From the NCBI RefSeq assembly GCF_902141845.1, contig NZ_CABFPH010000008.1, positions 1-64,000 of the forward strand: a stretch of 64,000 bases of DNA, written 5' to 3'. Each line of letters opens with the position of its first letter. Within the stretch, counting starts at the first letter, position 1. This DNA is from Methylobacterium symbioticum. Lineage in GTDB: Bacteria > Pseudomonadota > Alphaproteobacteria > Rhizobiales > Beijerinckiaceae. The notes beneath the pieces were generated by a model that saw nothing but the letters and a program-made list of their open reading frames with translations, was not told the DNA's origin and searched no databases. The position numbers and the translations under genes were made by a program. Below, one piece after another: positions 41,415 through 51,900 of the stretch.

Positions 41415-41422
41415 AGGGCCTC

Positions 41423-43492
41423 CTACTCGGCCGCCTCGAGCGCGCGCCCGCGGGCGAGGCTCGAGCATTCGGCGAGCACCCGCGAGGCGCGGGCGATGGG
41501 GTTGGTGAGATAGAAGTCGCGCACCGGCGAGGCGAAGGCGCCGCGGGCGCCCTCCCCGCTCCGGCTCGCCAGCTGCTCGATCGCGCCGGCCACGTCGGAC
41601 TGTGCGACCGCGCCGAGGGCGGCGAAATGCGGGTGCTCGGCGTAGAGCGCGCGGCGCAGCGCGGTCAGCGAATCGTAGCCGAGCTTGTGACCGAGCACGT
41701 CCGAGAGGGCGCGCAGGATCGCCCAGTCCTCGCGGGCGTCGCCCGGCGGGAAGCCGGCGCGGTTCGTCATCTGCACGCGGCCCTCCGTGTTCACGTAGGT
41801 CGCGTTCTTCTCGGTATAGGCAGCGCCCGGCAGGATCACGTCGGCGCGCTGCGCGCCGCGGTCGCCGTGGGTGCCCTGGTAGATGACGAAGGGGCCGGGC
41901 GCGATCTCGCACTCGTCGGCGCCGAGATTGAACAGCACGTCGACGCCGCCGCCGACGATCCCTGTGAAGTCGAGGCCGCCCTCACCCGGCACGAAGCCGA
42001 GATCGAGGGCACCGACGCGGGCCGCGGCGTTGTGGAGGATGCCGAAGCCGTTCCACTCGGGCGTCACCGCGCCGACCGCCTGGGCGAGGCTCGCCGCCGC
42101 CGCAAGCACGCCGGGCTGGTTCGCCGCCGATTCGCCCACCACGATGAGCGGGTGCTGCGCCGCCTTCAGGGCCTCGAGGAAGCTGTGTTCGCCGCGGGCA
42201 AGCGCCGCGAGCGACTCCGGCCCCGCGCCGATCTGGACATGGGGATAGGTCAGATCCGCCGGCTCGCCGATCAGGCCCACCGCGAGGGGCGCCATGCGCC
42301 AGCGCTTGCGGATGCGGACGTTGAGGAGCGAGGCCTCGAGCCGCGGGTTGGTGCCCACGAGCAGGATCGCGTCGGCCTGCTCGATGCCGGGAATGGTCGG
42401 GTTGAAGGTGTAGGCCGCGCGGCCCAGCGCCGGATCGAGGCCGGGTCCGGCCTGCCGGCAATCGAGATGGGCCGTGCCGAGGCCCACCATCAGCTGCTTG
42501 AGGGCGAAGACCTCCTCCACGGCGGCGAGATCGCCGACCACGGCGCCGATGCGCTTCAGATCCGTTCCCTTGATCTTATTCGCGATCGCCTGGAACGCCT
42601 CGCCCCACGAGGCCGGACGCAGGCGGCCGTTCTCCCGCAGGAACGGCCGGTCGAGGCGCTGCACGCGCAGACCGTCCACCGCGTGACGGGTCTTGTCGGA
42701 GATCCACTCCTCGTTGATGTCCTCGTTGACGCGCGGCTCGATCTGCATGACCTCGCGGCCGCGGGCATCGACGCGGATCGCCGAGCCCACCGCATCCATC
42801 ACGTCGATCGATTCGGTCTTGGACAATTCCCAGGGCCGGACATTGTAGCTCTGCGGCTTGTGCACGAGCGCGCCCACCGGGCAGAGATCGGCCACGTTGC
42901 CCTGAAGCTCCGAGCCCATCGCCTGCTCGAGATAGCTCGTGATCTCCATGTCCTCGCCGCGGCCGATGGCGCCGAGATCCGGCACGCCGGCCACTTCCGC
43001 CAGGAAGCGCACGCAGCGGGTGCAGTGGATGCAGCGGTTCATCGCCGTCCGCACCAGCGGGCCGATATACTTCTCCTCGACCGCGCGCTTGTTCTCCTTG
43101 TAGCGCGTCGAATCGACCCCGTAGGCCATCGCCTGGTCCTGCAGGTCGCAATGGCCGCCCTGGTCGCAGATCGGGCAGTCGAGCGGATGGTTGATGAGGA
43201 GGAACTCCATCACCCCCTCGCGCGCCTTCTTCGTCCCGCCCGACCGCGTCAGCACCTCCGGCGGCTCGCCATTGGGACCCGGCCGGCAATCCTTCACCGC
43301 GTAGGCGCAGGAGGCGACGGGCTTGGGCGCGCCCTTCAGCTCGACCAGGCACATGCGGCAATTGCCGGCGATCGACAGGCGCTCGTGGAAGCAGAAGCGC
43401 GGGATCTCCGCGCCCGCGACCTCGCAGGCCTGGAGCAGCGTGTACTCGGCCGGGACGTCAACCTCGATGCCGTCGACGAGAATTTTCGTCAT
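41423..43492 (-). CDS. nuoG: NADH dehydrogenase I subunit G
   Basis: Peripheral subunit of 689 residues. The N-terminal [2Fe-2S] domain has [21 protein letters not shown] His-ligated [4Fe-4S] site is in [18 protein letters not shown], and [10 protein letters not shown] binds a further cluster. The rest is a degenerate molybdopterin-oxidoreductase fold. Length fits the alphaproteobacterial and mitochondrial form rather than the 900-residue enteric one. It starts 40 bp after nuoF. Confidence 0.95.
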   Translation of the reverse strand: MTKILVDGIEVDVPAEYTLLQACEVAGAEIPRFCFHERLSIAGNCRMCLVELKGAPKPVASCAYAVKDCRPGPNGEPPEVLTRSGGTKKAREGVMEFLLINHPLDCPICDQGGHCDLQDQAMAYGVDSTRYKENKRAVEEKYIGPLVRTAMNRCIHCTRCVRFLAEVAGVPDLGAIGRGEDMEITSYLEQAMGSELQGNVADLCPVGALVHKPQSYNVRPWELSKTESIDVMDAVGSAIRVDARGREVMQIEPRVNEDINEEWISDKTRHAVDGLRVQRLDRPFLRENGRLRPASWGEAFQAIANKIKGTDLKRIGAVVGDLAAVEEVFALKQLMVGLGTAHLDCRQAGPGLDPALGRAAYTFNPTIPGIEQADAILLVGTNPRLEASLLNVRIRKRWRMAPLAVGLIGEPADLTYPHVQIGAGPESLAALARGEHSFLEALKAAQHPLIVVGESAANQPGVLAAAASLAQAVGAVTPEWNGFGILHNAAARVGALDLGFVPGEGGLDFTGIVGGGVDVLFNLGADECEIAPGPFVIYQGTHGDRGAQRADVILPGAAYTEKNATYVNTEGRVQMTNRAGFPPGDAREDWAILRALSDVLGHKLGYDSLTALRRALYAEHPHFAALGAVAQSDVAGAIEQLASRSGEGARGAFASPVRDFYLTNPIARASRVLAECSSLARGRALEAAE

Positions 43493-43532
43493 CTGTCTTT
43501 CTCGGGCTCGGACTGCGCGGGCGCGGAGCGGA

Positions 43533-44834
43533 TCACTCCGCGGCCATCGGCACGGGGTCCGTGTGCGGGTTGGCGGTGTAACGGTCGATGCGCTTCTCGA
43601 TCTCGGGCCGGAAGTGCCGGATCAGGCCCTGGACCGGCCACGCGGCGGCGTCGCCCAGCGCGCAGATGGTGTGGCCCTCGATCTGCTTCGTCACCTCGAA
43701 CAGCATGTCGATCTCGCGCTTCTGCGCGCGGCCATGGGCCATGCGGGTCAGCACGCGCCACATCCAGCCGGTGCCCTCGCGGCAGGGCGTGCACTGGCCG
43801 CACGACTCATGCTTGTAGAAGTACGAGATCCGCGTGATGGCCTCGACGATATCGGTGGATTTGTCGAGTACGATCACCGCCGCGGTGCCGAGGCCGGAGC
43901 CGAGGCCGCGGAGGGTGTCGAAATCCATCTTGGCGTCGATGATCTGCTCGGCCGGCACCAGCGGCACCGAAGAGCCGCCGGGGATCGAGCAGAGCAGGTT
44001 GTCCCAGCCGCCGCGCATGCCGCCGCAATGGCGGTCGACCAGCTCGCGGAAGGTGATGCCGAGCTCTTCCTCGACGTTGCAGGGCTTGTTGACGTGGCCG
44101 GACACGCAGAACAGCTTCGTGCCGGTGTTGTTCTTGCCGCCCAGCCCCGCGAACCAGGCGCCGCCGCGGCGCAGGATGGTGCCGGCGACAGCGATCGACT
44201 CGACGTTGTTGACCGTCGTGGGGCAGCCGTAGAGGCCCATATTGGCCGGGAACGGCGGCTTGAGCCGGGGCATGCCCTTCTTGCCCTCGAGGCTCTCCAA
44301 GAGGGCTGTCTCCTCGCCGCAGATATAGGCGCCCGCGCCGTGGTGGACGTAGATGTCGAAGGGATAGCCGTGGACGTTGTCCTGGCCGACGAGCCGCGCC
44401 TCGTAGGCCTCGTCGACGGCCTTCTGCAGGGCATGCTTCTCCGCGACGTACTCACCGCGGATATAGACGTAGCAGGCATGCGCCCCCATCGCGAAGGAGG
44501 CGAGCATGCAACCTTCGATCAGGAGATGCGGGTCGTGCCGCATGATCTCCCGGTCCTTGCAGGTGCCGGGCTCCGACTCGTCGGCGTTGACCACGAGGTA
44601 GTGGGGGCGCCCGTCCGACTTCTTCGGCATGAACGACCATTTGAGGCCCGTCGGGAAGCCGGCGCCGCCGCGGCCGCGCAGGCCAGAGGCCTTCATCTCC
44701 TCGATGATCCAGTCGCGGCCCATCTCCAGGAGGAACTTGGTTCCGTCCCAGGCGCCGCGCTTCTTCGCGGCTTCGAGCCCCGGCGAATGGAGGCCGTAGA
44801 GGTTGGTGAAGATGCGATCCTGATCGGAGAGCAT
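43533..44834 (-). CDS. nuoF: NADH dehydrogenase I subunit F (NADH and FMN binding)
   Basis: Entry subunit for electrons, 433 residues. The Gly-rich FMN/NADH region [18 protein letters not shown], the second [18 protein letters not shown] and the N3 cluster motif [15 protein letters not shown] are all present. It oxidises NADH and passes electrons to NuoE and NuoG. It starts nine bases after nuoE. Confidence 0.96.
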   Translation of the reverse strand: MLSDQDRIFTNLYGLHSPGLEAAKKRGAWDGTKFLLEMGRDWIIEEMKASGLRGRGGAGFPTGLKWSFMPKKSDGRPHYLVVNADESEPGTCKDREIMRHDPHLLIEGCMLASFAMGAHACYVYIRGEYVAEKHALQKAVDEAYEARLVGQDNVHGYPFDIYVHHGAGAYICGEETALLESLEGKKGMPRLKPPFPANMGLYGCPTTVNNVESIAVAGTILRRGGAWFAGLGGKNNTGTKLFCVSGHVNKPCNVEEELGITFRELVDRHCGGMRGGWDNLLCSIPGGSSVPLVPAEQIIDAKMDFDTLRGLGSGLGTAAVIVLDKSTDIVEAITRISYFYKHESCGQCTPCREGTGWMWRVLTRMAHGRAQKREIDMLFEVTKQIEGHTICALGDAAAWPVQGLIRHFRPEIEKRIDRYTANPHTDPVPMAAE

Positions 44835-44843
44835 GTCAGATCC

Positions 44844-46139
44844 TCACTGCCCCGACGGAGCCAGGGCCTTCGCCTGGCCGACCCAGTTCTCGCGATCGAT
44901 CCGCCCGGGGAACGCGAGATAGGTGCCGACCCACGCGATCTCCGCAGGGCTCCAGGCGGCGATCTGGTCGAAATGGAAGATGCCGAGCTCGTTCAGCTTG
45001 GTGCGGTTGCCCGGACCGATTCCCTTGATCCGGGTCAGGTCGTCGGGCATGCCGGCGCGCGCCGCGTCGAGGGCCTTCGGCCGTGTGCCGACCGCGTCGG
45101 CCTTCTGTTCGGGGCTCGCATCCTTCGGAAGGGTCGCGAGCGTGTCGGCGACGCGGGCCTCCTCGGCCTCGGCCGTTTTCTCGGCGTCACTCGCGCCCGA
45201 GGTGGCGGGAGCGGGCGGCGGCACGTCGCGCGCGAGGGCGGATTGCGCTCCGGCCTCGGCGCCGGCCGGCTCCAGGTCCTTGATCGCCTTCGGGGCATCC
45301 GCGCCCTCGGCCGCATCGGCGCGGTCGCCGGCCTTCACCGGCGTCTCTCCCGCCGCGGCGCGCTGGGCCGGCGCGTCCGTCGACGGCCGCTCGATGGCGC
45401 GGCCCGCATCGGGATGGGCCGGCTTCGGTTCCACGGCCGCGCGCTGCTCGGAGGATCTCGCCTCGTCGCCGCCATCGGCGGCCTGAGTCTGCTCGAAGCG
45501 CTTCCGCCACGCGCCGACACGGGAGCCGTCGAACAGGGTCGGATCGGTCAGCGTGTCCGCGCCGCCCAGCGGCTCGGAGGCGTTGCGGCCCGTCTGCGAG
45601 CCGACCTTCACAGGCCGGCCGGCCGCCAGATCGTCCATCAGCGTGCCGAGGGATTCGGGCGTCAGGTCCTCGTAATAGTCCTGATTGATCTGGACCATCG
45701 GCGCGTTGCAGCAGGCGCCGAGACACTCGACCTCGAGCCAGGAGAAGTTGCCGTCCGCATCGACATGGCCGGGGGGGCCGAGCCGCTCGTGCAACATCTC
45801 CTTGAGCCCGCGCGCGCCACAGGAATCGCACGGGACCGTGCCGCAGACCTGGATCCAGTAGCGGCCGACCGGCTCAAGGGCGAACATCGTGTAGAAGGTG
45901 GCGACCTCCAGCACGCGGATATGCGGCATGCCGAGCGTGTCGGCGACCGCCTCGATCGCCTTCTGCGGCAGCCAGCCGCCGTTCTGCTCCTGGGCGCGCC
46001 AGAGCAGCGGGATCACGGCCGAGGCCTGGCGCCCCTCTGGGTACTTGGCGATCTGCCCCTTCACCCACGCATCGTTCTCCGGCGTGAACGCGAAGCTCGC
46101 GGGCTGCTCGGCGGCGGGGGCTAGTCTGCGGTTGGCCAT
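44844..46139 (-). CDS. nuoE: NADH dehydrogenase I subunit E with C-terminal HhH domain
   Basis: The [2Fe-2S] subunit (N1a), 431 residues against about 160-220 for the minimal form. Cluster ligands are C99, C104, C139 and C143. After about residue 185 comes an Ala/Pro/Glu-rich low-complexity linker (about 190-365), then a compact 64-residue end domain starting LTRIKGIGPGNRTKLNELGI, a helix-hairpin-helix-like fold found at the end of many Hyphomicrobiales NuoE proteins. Its role is unknown. It starts 24 bp after nuoD. Confidence 0.94.
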   Translation of the reverse strand: MANRRLAPAAEQPASFAFTPENDAWVKGQIAKYPEGRQASAVIPLLWRAQEQNGGWLPQKAIEAVADTLGMPHIRVLEVATFYTMFALEPVGRYWIQVCGTVPCDSCGARGLKEMLHERLGPPGHVDADGNFSWLEVECLGACCNAPMVQINQDYYEDLTPESLGTLMDDLAAGRPVKVGSQTGRNASEPLGGADTLTDPTLFDGSRVGAWRKRFEQTQAADGGDEARSSEQRAAVEPKPAHPDAGRAIERPSTDAPAQRAAAGETPVKAGDRADAAEGADAPKAIKDLEPAGAEAGAQSALARDVPPPAPATSGASDAEKTAEAEEARVADTLATLPKDASPEQKADAVGTRPKALDAARAGMPDDLTRIKGIGPGNRTKLNELGIFHFDQIAAWSPAEIAWVGTYLAFPGRIDRENWVGQAKALAPSGQ

Positions 46140-46163
46140 CGTCTCTTCCGAACTCGTCCGGCT

Positions 46164-47354
46164 CTAGCGGTCCACCTCGCCGAACACGATGTCGAGTGTG
46201 CCGAGCACGCAGGACACGTCGGCAAGGAGGTGGCCGCGGCACATCCAGTCCATCGCCTGGAGATGGGCGAAGCCGGGAGCGCGGATCTTGCAGCGGTACG
46301 GCTTGTTGGTCCCGTCCGAGACCAGATACACGCCGAATTCGCCCTTGGGGGCCTCGACCGCGGCGTAGACCTCGCCGGGCGGGACATGGAAGCCTTCGGT
46401 GTAAAGCTTGAAGTGGTGGATGAGCGCCTCCATCGAGCGCTTCATCTCCCGGCGCGGCGGCGGCGCGAACTTGCCGTCGATGGCCGCGATCGGGCCCTGG
46501 CCGGCCGGCTCGCGCAGCTTCGCGCAGCACTGCTTCATGATGCGCACCGACTGGCGCATCTCCTCCATGCGGATCACCTGACGGTCGTAGGTGTCGCCGT
46601 TCTTCCCGACCGGAACGTCGAACTCCATCTCCTCGTAGGCTTCGTAGGGCTGTGCCTTGCGCAGATCCCACGGGATGCCGGAGCCGCGCACCATCACGCC
46701 CGAGAAGCCCCAGGCCATGCACTCGTCCACCGAGACGATGCCGATATCGACATTGCGCTGCTTGAAGATGCGCGAGCCCATGACGAGCTCGTCGAGGTCG
46801 TCGACCACCTGCGGGAAGGTCTCGCAGAAGGCCTCGATGTCGTCGATCAGCTTGGGCGGCAGGTCCTGGTGCACGCCGCCGGGGCGGAAGTAGTTGGCGT
46901 GCATGCGCGCCCCCGAGGCGCGCTCGTAGAAGATCATCAGCTTCTCGCGCTCCTCGAACCCCCAGAGCGGGGGCGTGAGCGCGCCGACATCCATGGCCTG
47001 CGTCGTGACGTTGAGGAGATGGGAGAGCAGCCGGCCGATCTCGCAGTAGAGGGTCCGGATCAGCTTGGCCCGGCGCGGCACCTCGATCCCGGCGAGCCGC
47101 TCGATCGCGAGGCAGAAGGCGTGCTCCTGATTCATCGGCGCGACGTAGTCGAGCCGGTCGAAATAGGGCGTCGCCTGCAGGTAGGTCTTGTACTCGATCA
47201 GTTTCTCGGTGCCCCGGTGCAGGAGGCCGATATGCGGGTCGACCCGCTCGACCACCTCGCCGTCGAGTTCCAGCACGAGGCGCAGCACGCCGTGCGCCGC
47301 CGGGTGCTGCGGTCCGAAATTGATCGCGAAGTTACGGATGTTGTGTTCGGTCAT
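46164..47354 (-). CDS. nuoD: NADH dehydrogenase I subunit D
   Basis: 49-kDa-type subunit of 396 residues lining the quinone site. [21 protein letters not shown] holds the quinone-contact His; the end [14 protein letters not shown] is the usual C-terminus. It is separate from nuoC, unlike the fused NuoCD of enterics. It starts 12 bp after nuoC. Confidence 0.95.
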   Translation of the reverse strand: MTEHNIRNFAINFGPQHPAAHGVLRLVLELDGEVVERVDPHIGLLHRGTEKLIEYKTYLQATPYFDRLDYVAPMNQEHAFCLAIERLAGIEVPRRAKLIRTLYCEIGRLLSHLLNVTTQAMDVGALTPPLWGFEEREKLMIFYERASGARMHANYFRPGGVHQDLPPKLIDDIEAFCETFPQVVDDLDELVMGSRIFKQRNVDIGIVSVDECMAWGFSGVMVRGSGIPWDLRKAQPYEAYEEMEFDVPVGKNGDTYDRQVIRMEEMRQSVRIMKQCCAKLREPAGQGPIAAIDGKFAPPPRREMKRSMEALIHHFKLYTEGFHVPPGEVYAAVEAPKGEFGVYLVSDGTNKPYRCKIRAPGFAHLQAMDWMCRGHLLADVSCVLGTLDIVFGEVDR

Positions 47355-47366
47355 GGCCGCGCCCGA

Positions 47367-48014
47367 TCAGGCCGACGTCTTCTCGTCGCCCGGCAGCACG
47401 TAATCCGTGCCTTCCCAGGGCGAGAGGAAGTCGAAGTTGCGGAACTCCTGCGTGAGCTTCACCGGCTCGTAGACCACGCGCGCCTCGTCCTGGTCGTAAC
47501 GGACCTCGACGAAGCCGGTGAGCGGGAAGTCCTTGCGCAGGGGGTGGCCCTCGAAGCCGTAATCGGTCAGCAGCCGGCGCAGGTCCGGATGGCCCGAGAA
47601 CAGGATCCCGTAGAGATCGTAGGTCTCGCGCTCGAACCAGTTCGCGGCCGGGAAGATATCGATGACGGAGGGGACGGGGGTCACCTCGTCGGTCTGCACC
47701 TTGACGCGGATGCGCACGTTATGGCGCAGCGAGAGCAGGTGGTAGACCACGTCGAAACGCCGCTCGCGGCCGGGATAGTCGGCGCCGCAGATGTCGATGA
47801 AGCAGCGGAAGGCGCAGTGCGGATCGTCGCGCAGATAGGTCAGCGCGTAGACGATGTCCGAGGCCTGAACCACGAGGGTCAGCTCGCCGAAGGCGATGGT
47901 CCGCTCGACGATTGCCGGGCCGAGGGCGCCCGCGACCCGATCGGACAGGGCCGCCAGCGCCGCGTCGCCGAGCGTCGGCTGCGTGTGGGACAGGATGGAG
48001 ATGCCGTTCGTCAT
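47367..48014 (-). CDS. nuoC: NADH dehydrogenase I subunit C
   Basis: 30-kDa-type peripheral subunit of 215 residues. The signature [20 protein letters not shown] followed by [12 protein letters not shown] is intact. The ATG at 48014 is eight bases after the nuoB stop. It packs against NuoD in the connecting arm. Confidence 0.95.
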   Translation of the reverse strand: MTNGISILSHTQPTLGDAALAALSDRVAGALGPAIVERTIAFGELTLVVQASDIVYALTYLRDDPHCAFRCFIDICGADYPGRERRFDVVYHLLSLRHNVRIRVKVQTDEVTPVPSVIDIFPAANWFERETYDLYGILFSGHPDLRRLLTDYGFEGHPLRKDFPLTGFVEVRYDQDEARVVYEPVKLTQEFRNFDFLSPWEGTDYVLPGDEKTSA

Positions 48015-48022
48015 GGCCGGCC

Positions 48023-48610
48023 TCAGCGCTCGATCGTGCCGATGCGGCGGATCTTCTTCTGCAGCAGCAGGACCCCGTAGAGGAGCGCCTCCGCGGTGGG
48101 CGGACAGCCCGGTACGTAGATGTCCACCGGCACCACACGGTCGCAGCCGCGCACGACGGAATAGGAGTAGTGGTAGTAGCCGCCGCCGTTGGCGCAGGAG
48201 CCCATCGAGATCACGTAGCGCGGCTCCGGCATCTGGTCGTAGACCTTGCGAAGCGCGGGGGCCATCTTGTTGGTGAGCGTGCCGGCCACGATCATCACGT
48301 CGGACTGGCGCGGGCTGCCGCGCGGGGCGAAGCCGAAGCGCTCGCAATCGTAGCGCGGCATCGACATCTGCATCATCTCGACCGCGCAGCAGGCGAGGCC
48401 GAAGGTCATCCACATCAGCGAGCCGGTGCGCGCCCAGTTGATGAGCTCGTCCGTCGTGGTCAGCAGGAAGCCGCGGTCGGCGAGTTCGTCGCTGATCGAC
48501 AGGAAGGTCGGGTCGTCGGCGCCGATCGGCCGGCCGGTATTGGGGTCGATGATGCCCTTCGCCTGCGGGGCGATCGTGGGGGCGCGAGAGAGTTCAGGCG
48601 TGAAGGCCAT
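48023..48610 (-). CDS. nuoB: NADH dehydrogenase I subunit B (N2 cluster)
   Basis: Peripheral subunit of 195 residues carrying the terminal [4Fe-4S] cluster N2. The ligands lie in [10 protein letters not shown] (adjacent Cys pair), [17 protein letters not shown] and [13 protein letters not shown]-terminal 30 residues are a polar extension. It starts 39 bp after nuoA. Confidence 0.95.
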   Translation of the reverse strand: MAFTPELSRAPTIAPQAKGIIDPNTGRPIGADDPTFLSISDELADRGFLLTTTDELINWARTGSLMWMTFGLACCAVEMMQMSMPRYDCERFGFAPRGSPRQSDVMIVAGTLTNKMAPALRKVYDQMPEPRYVISMGSCANGGGYYHYSYSVVRGCDRVVPVDIYVPGCPPTAEALLYGVLLLQKKIRRIGTIER

Positions 48611-48649
48611 GGATGCCTCAAGGAGCGAGCGGCGGGGCGGCGGTCGTCT

Positions 48650-49015
48650 CTAGTCCCACTCGAGGGCGCCCTTGCGCCACTCGTAGACGAAACCGACCGT
48701 GAGCACCCCGAGGAAGACCATCATCGACCAGAACCCGAGCCAGCCGAGCTCGCCGAAGGTGATGGCCCAGGGGAACAGGAAGGCCACCTCGAGATCGAAG
48801 ATGATGAACAGGATGGCGACGAGATAGAAGCGCACGTCGAACTTCATGCGCGCATCATCGAAGGCGTTGAAGCCGCACTCGTAGGCCGAGAGCTTCTCCG
48901 GATCCGGGCTGCTGTAGGCCACCAGAAAGGGCGCCACCAGAAGCGCTGCGGCGATGAAAAGCGAGACGCCGATGAAGACGATGAGCGGCAGGTAATCCGC
49001 CAGAAGACCGGTCAT
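48650..49015 (-). CDS. nuoA: NADH dehydrogenase I subunit A
   Basis: First gene of the operon: a three-helix membrane subunit of 121 residues. [28 protein letters not shown] is split by the usual Cys-containing loop near the quinone site. The ATG at 49015 fits the family; an upstream in-frame ATG at 49087 would add 24 unsupported residues. Confidence 0.94.
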   Translation of the reverse strand: MTGLLADYLPLIVFIGVSLFIAAALLVAPFLVAYSSPDPEKLSAYECGFNAFDDARMKFDVRFYLVAILFIIFDLEVAFLFPWAITFGELGWLGFWSMMVFLGVLTVGFVYEWRKGALEWD

Positions 49016-49108
49016 GCGACGCTCCGCAACCGTGTGAGACCGCAGCGCCATCGGGCCCGACCCCGCCGGCGGATGGAATTGCTCCAATGCCAGAGTGCGC
49101 GTGGCGGA

Positions 49109-49137
49109 GGCTTAGTCGAGCAGCCGGGGTGAGACAA
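49109..49137 (-). promoter_or_regulatory. Possible nuo operon promoter
   Basis: On the minus strand TTGTCT (49132-49137), 17-bp spacer, TAAGCC (49109-49114). The -35 is good, the -10 weak. It lies about 95 bp upstream of nuoA, the only operon start nearby. Confidence 0.35.
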
Positions 49138-49288
49138 GGGCATTGCGCGTCGCACAAACGACCTGTCCGCGACAGAGATGGTGCGGTGTTCGGCACGCCG
49201 CATCCGGGCATATGCGCGCAGTCCAGCGCGTCCATCCGCCGGATTTTCGGGGGTGCGGATCGATTTCAGGAAAGCTGCGAAAGGCTGC

Positions 49289-49317
49289 TTGACAGGGCGT
49301 CTCACCACCCATAAACC
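49289..49317 (+). promoter_or_regulatory. tRNA-Asp promoter
   Basis: Perfect -35 TTGACA (49289-49294), 17-bp spacer, -10 TAAACC (49312-49317). Predicted start near 49324 leaves a 50-base leader before the mature tRNA, removed by RNase P. Confidence 0.6.
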
Positions 49318-49373
49318 CCGCCTCGTCGCCGGACACGGCGGCCACGCCGCCGACACAGAGGCGGCCACGCCAC

Positions 49374-49450
49374 GCGGGCGTAGCTCAGTTGGTTAGAGTG
49401 CCGGCCTGTCACGCCGGAGGTCGCGGGTTCGAGCCCCGTCGCCCGCGCCA
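49374..49450 (+). tRNA. tRNA-Asp (anticodon GTC), CCA encoded
   Basis: 77 bases. Acceptor arms GCGGGCG and CGCCCGC pair fully; D-arm TAGCTCAGTTGGTTAGAG; anticodon stem CCGGC/GCCGG with loop CTGTCAC, anticodon GTC; T-arm GCGGGTTCGAGCCCCGT. Discriminator G and genomic CCA follow. It reads tRNA-Asp and is a single gene, divergent from nuo. Confidence 0.97.
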
Positions 49451-49698
49451 CGTTCACGAACGTGCATCTCCCCAAAAATCATCGATCGTCGTCAAGCTAA
49501 GCATCGCGCTTTCGCGAACTGCTGTACGCTTGGTCCGGTCTGCGGAACCCGTTGCGGCTTTCGCGCCTCGTCGCGCAGAGCGTCCCGGGACCGCATCGGA
49601 TCGGTGACCGCTCCAGCACCGGCCGTGCCGACCGGATGCAACCGAATCCTCGGCTCCGCGTCTGCCTCGATGACGCATCGAGACGGAGGGTGAAGCTG

Positions 49699-49989
49699 AT
49701 GGAGCCGATGAAGCCGATGGCGCCGATCAAGATGGCACCGATGCGGGACGAACAGCCCTGGTGGGATTCCGGTCTGGGCGAGCCCGCCACGTCCGGCAGC
49801 CAGAACGGCCTGCGCTACGCGTTCTTTCCCGAACGCCGCCGCCTCCTCGTCGAGAAGGATGGCCGGGTCACGGCCTATGACAGTGGCGAGCGCCATATCG
49901 ACGGCGTGTCGCAGCAGAGCGGTGGATCGGTCACGTTCCGCGATCAGAACGGCGAAGTCGACCTCGACGCCCTGACGGTCGCACGCTGA
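49699..49989 (+). CDS. Small protein with Met-Pro repeat N-terminus
   Basis: Protein of 96 residues from the ATG at 49699, with GGAGGG nine bases upstream. The first 15 residues MEPMKPMAPIKMAPM repeat an M-x-P pattern; then comes a conserved-looking block WWDSGLGEPATSGSQNGLRY and a beta-rich C-terminus that seems to read out Gly-rich turns (GERHIDGVSQQSGG). I recall similar unnamed proteins in other alphaproteobacteria but no function. There is no signal peptide. It stands alone between tRNA-Asp and the ABC exporter. Confidence 0.68.
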   Translation: MEPMKPMAPIKMAPMRDEQPWWDSGLGEPATSGSQNGLRYAFFPERRRLLVEKDGRVTAYDSGERHIDGVSQQSGGSVTFRDQNGEVDLDALTVAR

Positions 49990-50055
49990 GGGCAAGGCGG
50001 CTTCGCGTGGACAGGGACGGCGCGGGACCGTATCGGGCCCCATGGCAAGTCCCCG

Positions 50056-51825
50056 ATGTCACCGCCAATGCGCCCGCTGATCGAACTGCTGCGCGCCTTG
50101 CCGCCGGCGGAGCGCAGGCGCCTCCTCTTCATCGCCCTCGGCCTCGCCGGCGCGGGCTTGCTGGAGGTGATCGGCGTCGCCGCAGTGATCCCGTTCCTGA
50201 CGCTCGTCGGCGATCCGGCCGCCGCCGACAGGCTGCCCTGGCTGGCTGCCTGGCGCGATGCGCTGGGCCTCGCCGAGCCGCGCGCCTTCCTGCTCGCCAC
50301 CGGCGCCGCGGCGCTCATCGCGATCCTGACGACGGCGGTCGCCAATGCTGCGCTCACCTACGCGCAGCTGCTGTTCACCCACCGCGTCGGCTACGGCATC
50401 GCCCGCCGTCTACTCTTCGGCTACGTCGCGCGCGAGCGCCTGTTCTTCGCCCAGGCCAACAGCGCGGAACTCGCGAAGAACGTGCTCAGCGAGACCGACC
50501 GTCTCGTCGTCGGCGTGTTGACGCCGCTGACCGTGATCGCCTCTCGCGTCGTCTCGGCGCTCGCCGTGATCCTGTTCCTAGTGGCCTACGCCCCGGGCCT
50601 CGCGTTGGTCCTCGGCGGCGGCTTCGGCGGGCTCTATGTCGGCATCTTCCTGTTCGTGCGGCGACGCCTCGCCCGGATCGGGGCGCGGGCCGTCGCCGAT
50701 AACGAGATGCGCTTCCGGGTGGTGCAGGAGACGCTCGGCGCTTTGACCGAGCTGAAGCTCTACGGCCGCGCCGAGCGCTTCGCAGCCCGCTTCGACGGCC
50801 CCGCCCAGGCCTATGCCAGCGACAGCGCGGCGAGCCTCGTCACCGGCCAGATGCCGCGCTTCGTCATCGAGGCGCTGGCCTTCGGCGGCGTCATCGTCGT
50901 CGTGCTGTTCGCCCTGGCGCAGGGGCTCGACACCGCCGGCATCCTGCCGCTGCTCGGCCTCTTCGCCTTCGCCGGCTACCGCATGCTGCCGGCCTTCCAG
51001 AACATCTTCAATTCGCTGGCGCTTCTGCGCTTCCACCTGCCCGGCGTGCGTCTGATCGTGGATGCGTTGCGCGTCGAGACCAATCCGCTGCCCCGCGGTT
51101 CCGAGCGCCTGCCGTTTCGCGAGGCGATCCGCTTCGAGACTGTCGGTTTCGATTACGAGCCCGGACGGCCGGCACTGTCGCGAATCGACCTGACGATCCC
51201 GGCAGGCGCGACGGTCGGGCTCGTCGGCCGCACCGGTGCGGGCAAATCCACCCTTGTCGGCCTGCTCCTGGGGCTCCTGAGCCCGAGCGAGGGACGGATC
51301 CGCGTTGACGGCCGGTCTCTCGGCCCCGGGACGCTTCCGGCTTGGCAGAACCGGATCGGCTATGTCCCGCAGGACGTGTTCCTGATCGATGGGACGGTGG
51401 CGGAGAACATCGCGCTCGGTCTCGATACCCCGGATCTGGAGCGCGTCGAGCGGGCGGCGCGCCTCGCGGGCGCGCACGACTTCATCGCGGCGCTGCCGGA
51501 GGGATACGGGGCACGGGTCGGGGAGCGCGGCTCGCGCTTGAGCGGCGGCCAGCGCCAGCGGATCGGCATCGCCCGCGCGCTCTATCATGAGCCCGACGTG
51601 CTGGTCTTCGACGAGGCCACTTCGGCGCTCGACGGTGAGACGGAGGCGGCGGTGATGGCGGCGCTTCGGCGTTTCGCGGGCGGCCGCACGCTGATCATGA
51701 TCGCCCACCGCCTGACGAGCCTGGAGGGTGCCGACACCGTCTACGTGCTGGAGAGCGGCCGCATCGTCGCCTCCGGTCCGCTGCCGACGGTCTTGCCGTA
51801 TCTCGGCCCTTCGGCTGCGGCTTGA
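50056..51825 (+). CDS. ABC exporter, fused permease-ATPase (PglK/MsbA-like)
   Basis: Protein of 589 residues. An N-terminal membrane domain (about 20-330, six helices) is fused to an ATPase: Walker A GRTGAGKST at 391-399, Q-loop IGYVPQDVFLIDGTVAENI, signature LSGGQRQRIGIARAL and Walker B VLVFDEATSALD. The sequence is closest in style to PglK-type flippases for lipid-linked oligosaccharides and to MsbA-like exporters. Substrate cannot be told from sequence; no glycosyltransferase genes are adjacent. It is followed 75 bp later by the aldose-epimerase-like gene. Confidence 0.85.
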   Translation: MSPPMRPLIELLRALPPAERRRLLFIALGLAGAGLLEVIGVAAVIPFLTLVGDPAAADRLPWLAAWRDALGLAEPRAFLLATGAAALIAILTTAVANAALTYAQLLFTHRVGYGIARRLLFGYVARERLFFAQANSAELAKNVLSETDRLVVGVLTPLTVIASRVVSALAVILFLVAYAPGLALVLGGGFGGLYVGIFLFVRRRLARIGARAVADNEMRFRVVQETLGALTELKLYGRAERFAARFDGPAQAYASDSAASLVTGQMPRFVIEALAFGGVIVVVLFALAQGLDTAGILPLLGLFAFAGYRMLPAFQNIFNSLALLRFHLPGVRLIVDALRVETNPLPRGSERLPFREAIRFETVGFDYEPGRPALSRIDLTIPAGATVGLVGRTGAGKSTLVGLLLGLLSPSEGRIRVDGRSLGPGTLPAWQNRIGYVPQDVFLIDGTVAENIALGLDTPDLERVERAARLAGAHDFIAALPEGYGARVGERGSRLSGGQRQRIGIARALYHEPDVLVFDEATSALDGETEAAVMAALRRFAGGRTLIMIAHRLTSLEGADTVYVLESGRIVASGPLPTVLPYLGPSAAA

Positions 51826-51900
51826 TTTCCTGGGGGTGGCGCTGGCCCGCCGCCCACGCCATCGCGTAGGAACGTTCGGCACACGGCAGGGGACATCGAG

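Larger units (their letters stand above)
49016..49373. other. Divergent control region nuoA / tRNA-Asp
   Basis: 358 bp with no credible gene. It holds the proposed nuo promoter on the minus strand (49109-49137) and the tRNA-Asp promoter on the plus strand (49289-49317). The middle, 49140-49285, shows nothing assignable. Confidence 0.6.
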
